In this document: positions 55,892 to 58,319 of the stretch, in pieces
Numbering within the stretch: the stretch's first letter is position 1
Layout of the letters: every line of letters begins with the position of its first letter
Assembly: GCA_021736645.1 (NCBI GenBank)
Contig: JAIPFM010000166.1
Location: 1-58,319, forward strand
Source of the DNA: Phycisphaerae bacterium
Lineage (GTDB): Bacteria > Planctomycetota > Phycisphaerae > Sedimentisphaerales > Anaerobacaceae
Direction: 5' to 3'
Length of the DNA stretch: 58,319 bases
Translations under genes and position numbers: made by a program
Notes under the pieces: generated by a model
Told to the model about the DNA's origin: nothing
The model's input: the letters and a program-made list of their open reading frames with translations, nothing else
The model's database searches: none

Positions 55892-58319
55892 ATGTCGAGC
55901 AGAAAAACTCAGATCACCCTGTTCCTGGTGTTGGCCCTGGTTGCCGGAAATACCTTGGCGCAGTCACTGATCCCGATAGATCCGGGTACTGTAACCGACG
56001 GTCATGTCTATCTGTTGGAGGATGAGACCGACTCCTCAGCCAATAGCAATACCGGCGTTATCGCGGGGGCTCCGCAGGTTGTGGACGGCCTCAGCGGTAA
56101 GGCCATGCAGTTCAATGGAACCAGTGATGGGATTCAACCGCCGAACATTGCGACCATCAATCTGGGTACGCACCAGAACAAAACGGTGATTGCCGTGTTC
56201 AAATGTGCGGACGTGAGTAAACCCGCAAAACAGGTGGTATTTGAAGAGGGAGGTACCACGCGCGGCATGAACATATACGTCAGCGAAGGCCTGGCCTATG
56301 CCGGGGGATGGAATCCGGCAGACTATAGCCCGCAATGGCCCGGGACGTTCATCTCTGCCCCGATCAAGTCCAATGAGTGGCATGTCGTGGTGGCAGTCCT
56401 GCGAGGCGGCGGCGCCGGCATGGAAGACGACAAGTTCGAGATGTGGATGGATGGTGTGCTGATTGGCAAGGGGCCTGGCGCTGAGTTGCGGAGCCGTTCG
56501 AACAATTGCGGGATAGGCTATCAAAATTCACAAACCAAATTTCATGACGGTAACGTGAGTGCCACGGGCAGTTACTTTGAGGGCGTGATCGATGAGGTCT
56601 GGATTCTGAATTATGCGCTCACAGAAGCTGAACTGGCCGACATTGCGCCCAATATCACAGGCGCCAAGGATCCGATCCCTGACAAGGACACGGAAGATGT
56701 GCTTCGTGACGGTCTGCTGTCGTGGACACCCGGTAAATATGCGGTGAAACATCATATTTACTTTGGGGATGTCTTTGAGGATGTCAATACAGCAACCACG
56801 CCTTCGGCTGTGTTGGATGTGAACACCTATGATCCAGGCAGAATGGAGTTTGGAAAGACCTACTACTGGCGTGTTGACGAAGTCAATGGCGCACCGGACA
56901 ATACAGTCTTCAAGGGGGACGTTTTGAATTTTCAAACCGAGCCCCATTCGATCATGATTCCCGTGGACGTCAATCATGTCACGGCATCAAGTTCCACGGC
57001 TTTTAATCCTCCCAGCATGCTCGTGAATGGCTCCGGTCTTGACGGCATGACCCATGGGGACAACAGCGACACCATGTGGCTCAGCGATTTGCCTGATCTT
57101 GATCCGTGGTTCATGGTCGAATTCGATCGCATAGAGAAACTCGATCGAATGTTGATCTGGAACTACAACACCAGTGACGATGGATTTATTGGGTGGAGCG
57201 TGAAAGACGCCAAGATTGAATACTCCATCGACGGCGAAAACTGGACCACTTTTGCTGAATCCGCGTCGATCGCTCGGGCACCTGGCAAACCGACCTATGA
57301 CGAACCTGAGGCCATTGACTTTGGCATGGTGCCGGTGAAATACGTCAGGGTTAATATCCTTGGCAACTGGGGCGGTATACTGAAGCAGTATGGCCTGGCT
57401 GAAGTACAGTTCTACGGCGTGCCTGTGATGGCACGCACGCCTGATCCTGCCTCCGGTTCACTCGATGTCCTGCCCGATGCCGTGGCCACCTGGCGCGCGG
57501 GGCTTGAAGTCGGTCACCATGCCGTCTATTTGAGTCCCGATCTGAATGTTGTGGCCGATGGCTCGGTTGCGTCTATTTCTTCCAACGCGAACAGCCTGGA
57601 TCTCGCCGCTTTGGATCTTCAGTTGGGCCAGACCTATTACTGGCGTGTGGATGAAGTCAACGAGGCAGAGGCCCCGTCCGTGTGGGCCGGTGACGTGTGG
57701 AACTTCTCCACCGTACCTTATCTGACGGTCGATGATTTTGAGGGGTACGACAACAAGTCACCGAATCGCCCGTTCCAGGCCTGGCTTGACGGGTTTGGCT
57801 ATTCTGCGGACGAGTACTTCCCGGTGGCCTATCCAGGCAATGGCACAGGGTCTGGTGTGGGACATGACATCTGGAGCCCGGGGAGTCTCCATTTCGACGG
57901 CGACATCATGGAAACACGGATCACCATGGAAGGCAGCAGTCAGTCCATGCCGTTCTACTATGACAACAGCGCAGGCACTGGCAGTTCCGAGATCACGGCG
58001 AAGACTGCTGATCTGCCGGTGGGCCAGAATTGGAGCAGGCATGGCATTCAGACCCTGACACTCCATTTCCGCGCTGACTCGCTTTCCGAGGCGCTGGACA
58101 CGACGTTCGATGTCACGACCCAGGGCGATGCGCTGTGGTTCTCCCAGGACGTGAATGCCTTTGAAGACGGAGACGCCGCCCGAAGCGGAGCGCTTGGGAA
58201 CAACGTACAGTCGTCGATGCAGACGACCGTGGAAGGCCCTGGCACGGTGAGCTTCTACTGGAAGGTCTCGTCCGAAGTGGATTGGGACTTCCTCGACTTC
58301 TATATCGACGATGTGATGC
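55892..58319 (+). CDS. Large modular surface protein (LamG, F5/8-type, FN3-like modules), open at window edge
   Basis: One frame runs from ATG 55892 (GGAGG upstream) to the last base without a stop: at least 809 residues. It begins with a signal peptide (TLFLVLALVAGNTLA-QS). Residues 30-255 are a LamG-like domain (GKAMQFNGTSDGIQPPN, YFEGVIDEVWILNYALTEAE). Two FN3-like modules end with YYWRVDEVNGAPDN (about 325) and YYWRVDEVNEAEAP (about 583). Between them is an F5/8-type C (discoidin-like) domain (SSSTAFNPPSMLVNGSGL, MWLSDLPDLDPWFMVEFD). From 605 follows a VDDFEGYD-type beta domain, then the start of a further module. YYWRVDEVN modules are typical of Phycisphaerae secreted proteins. Likely an adhesin or carbohydrate-binding protein. 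Confidence 0.9.
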   Translation, partial: MSSRKTQITLFLVLALVAGNTLAQSLIPIDPGTVTDGHVYLLEDETDSSANSNTGVIAGAPQVVDGLSGKAMQFNGTSDGIQPPNIATINLGTHQNKTVIAVFKCADVSKPAKQVVFEEGGTTRGMNIYVSEGLAYAGGWNPADYSPQWPGTFISAPIKSNEWHVVVAVLRGGGAGMEDDKFEMWMDGVLIGKGPGAELRSRSNNCGIGYQNSQTKFHDGNVSATGSYFEGVIDEVWILNYALTEAELADIAPNITGAKDPIPDKDTEDVLRDGLLSWTPGKYAVKHHIYFGDVFEDVNTATTPSAVLDVNTYDPGRMEFGKTYYWRVDEVNGAPDNTVFKGDVLNFQTEPHSIMIPVDVNHVTASSSTAFNPPSMLVNGSGLDGMTHGDNSDTMWLSDLPDLDPWFMVEFDRIEKLDRMLIWNYNTSDDGFIGWSVKDAKIEYSIDGENWTTFAESASIARAPGKPTYDEPEAIDFGMVPVKYVRVNILGNWGGILKQYGLAEVQFYGVPVMARTPDPASGSLDVLPDAVATWRAGLEVGHHAVYLSPDLNVVADGSVASISSNANSLDLAALDLQLGQTYYWRVDEVNEAEAPSVWAGDVWNFSTVPYLTVDDFEGYDNKSPNRPFQAWLDGFGYSADEYFPVAYPGNGTGSGVGHDIWSPGSLHFDGDIMETRITMEGSSQSMPFYYDNSAGTGSSEITAKTADLPVGQNWSRHGIQTLTLHFRADSLSEALDTTFDVTTQGDALWFSQDVNAFEDGDAARSGALGNNVQSSMQTTVEGPGTVSFYWKVSSEVDWDFLDFYIDDVM

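Noticed and set aside
55578-55970. 130-codon plus-strand frame before the modular protein
   Set aside because: It overlaps the real gene start out of frame and has no family features or ribosome site.

Overview
The window looks like part of the chromosome of an anaerobic, polysaccharide-degrading bacterium of the PVC group, most likely a Phycisphaerae-like planctomycete. This placement is inference from gene content. The supporting features are two PEP-CTERM proteins, a secreted protein with a dockerin-like pair and a LamG domain, a large modular surface protein with YYWRVDEVN-type modules, a sulfatase, a secreted GH2 beta-galactosidase, an esterase-GH28 fusion, a DG-type prepilin, and fermentative genes (pyruvate:ferredoxin oxidoreductase, ADP-forming acyl-CoA synthetase). 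MurD shows that peptidoglycan is made. Stop codon use fits the standard bacterial code. I saw no tRNA, rRNA, CRISPR array, insertion sequence or prophage.

Layout. 1-1.5 kb: the end of a membrane protein, a Tat-exported four-cluster Fe-S protein with a one-base frameshift, and a hydrolase relic. 1.6-4.0 kb (minus): aspartate-semialdehyde dehydrogenase and a PhzF-family gene, preceded by a complete small leader unit (promoter, threonine-rich 46-codon ORF, intrinsic terminator) that resembles an amino-acid attenuator. 4.1-7.5 kb: KDPG aldolase, a DNA-repair-type radical SAM protein, then pyruvoyl arginine decarboxylase and agmatinase (arginine to putrescine). 8-9.6 kb: two PEP-CTERM proteins. 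9.7-16.3 kb: an anchored hypothetical protein, pyrF-murD, a PilZ-like protein, purF-purM. 16.4-17.9 kb (minus): a secreted protein whose reading frame is interrupted by one in-frame UGA. 18.1-25 kb: PFOR and secreted beta-galactosidase. 25.1-31 kb: prepilin, Hsp20, an NTase/TPM/LemA/MBL cluster, a soluble histidine kinase. 31.1-34.4 kb (minus): a TIGR01777 SDR protein and the pectinolytic fusion. 34.7-38.8 kb: ADP-forming acyl-CoA synthetase and a CoA-transferase-GNAT fusion. 39.3-47.7 kb: a type IV pilus operon (pilM, N, O, P-like, B, T, C and two minor pilins) without secretin. 47.7-58.3 kb: PhoD-type lipoprotein, sulfatase, two secreted modular proteins; the last is open at the window edge.

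Putting it together: extracellular GH2, GH28/esterase and sulfatase release sugars; KDPG aldolase and PFOR carry the carbon to acetyl-CoA; the ADP-forming synthetase and CoA-transferase can recover ATP as acetate leaves. The pilus operon and surface proteins fit attachment to particles. Many intergenic gaps also hold short, word-like degenerate repeats that avoid genes almost completely and create false N-terminal extensions when translated.
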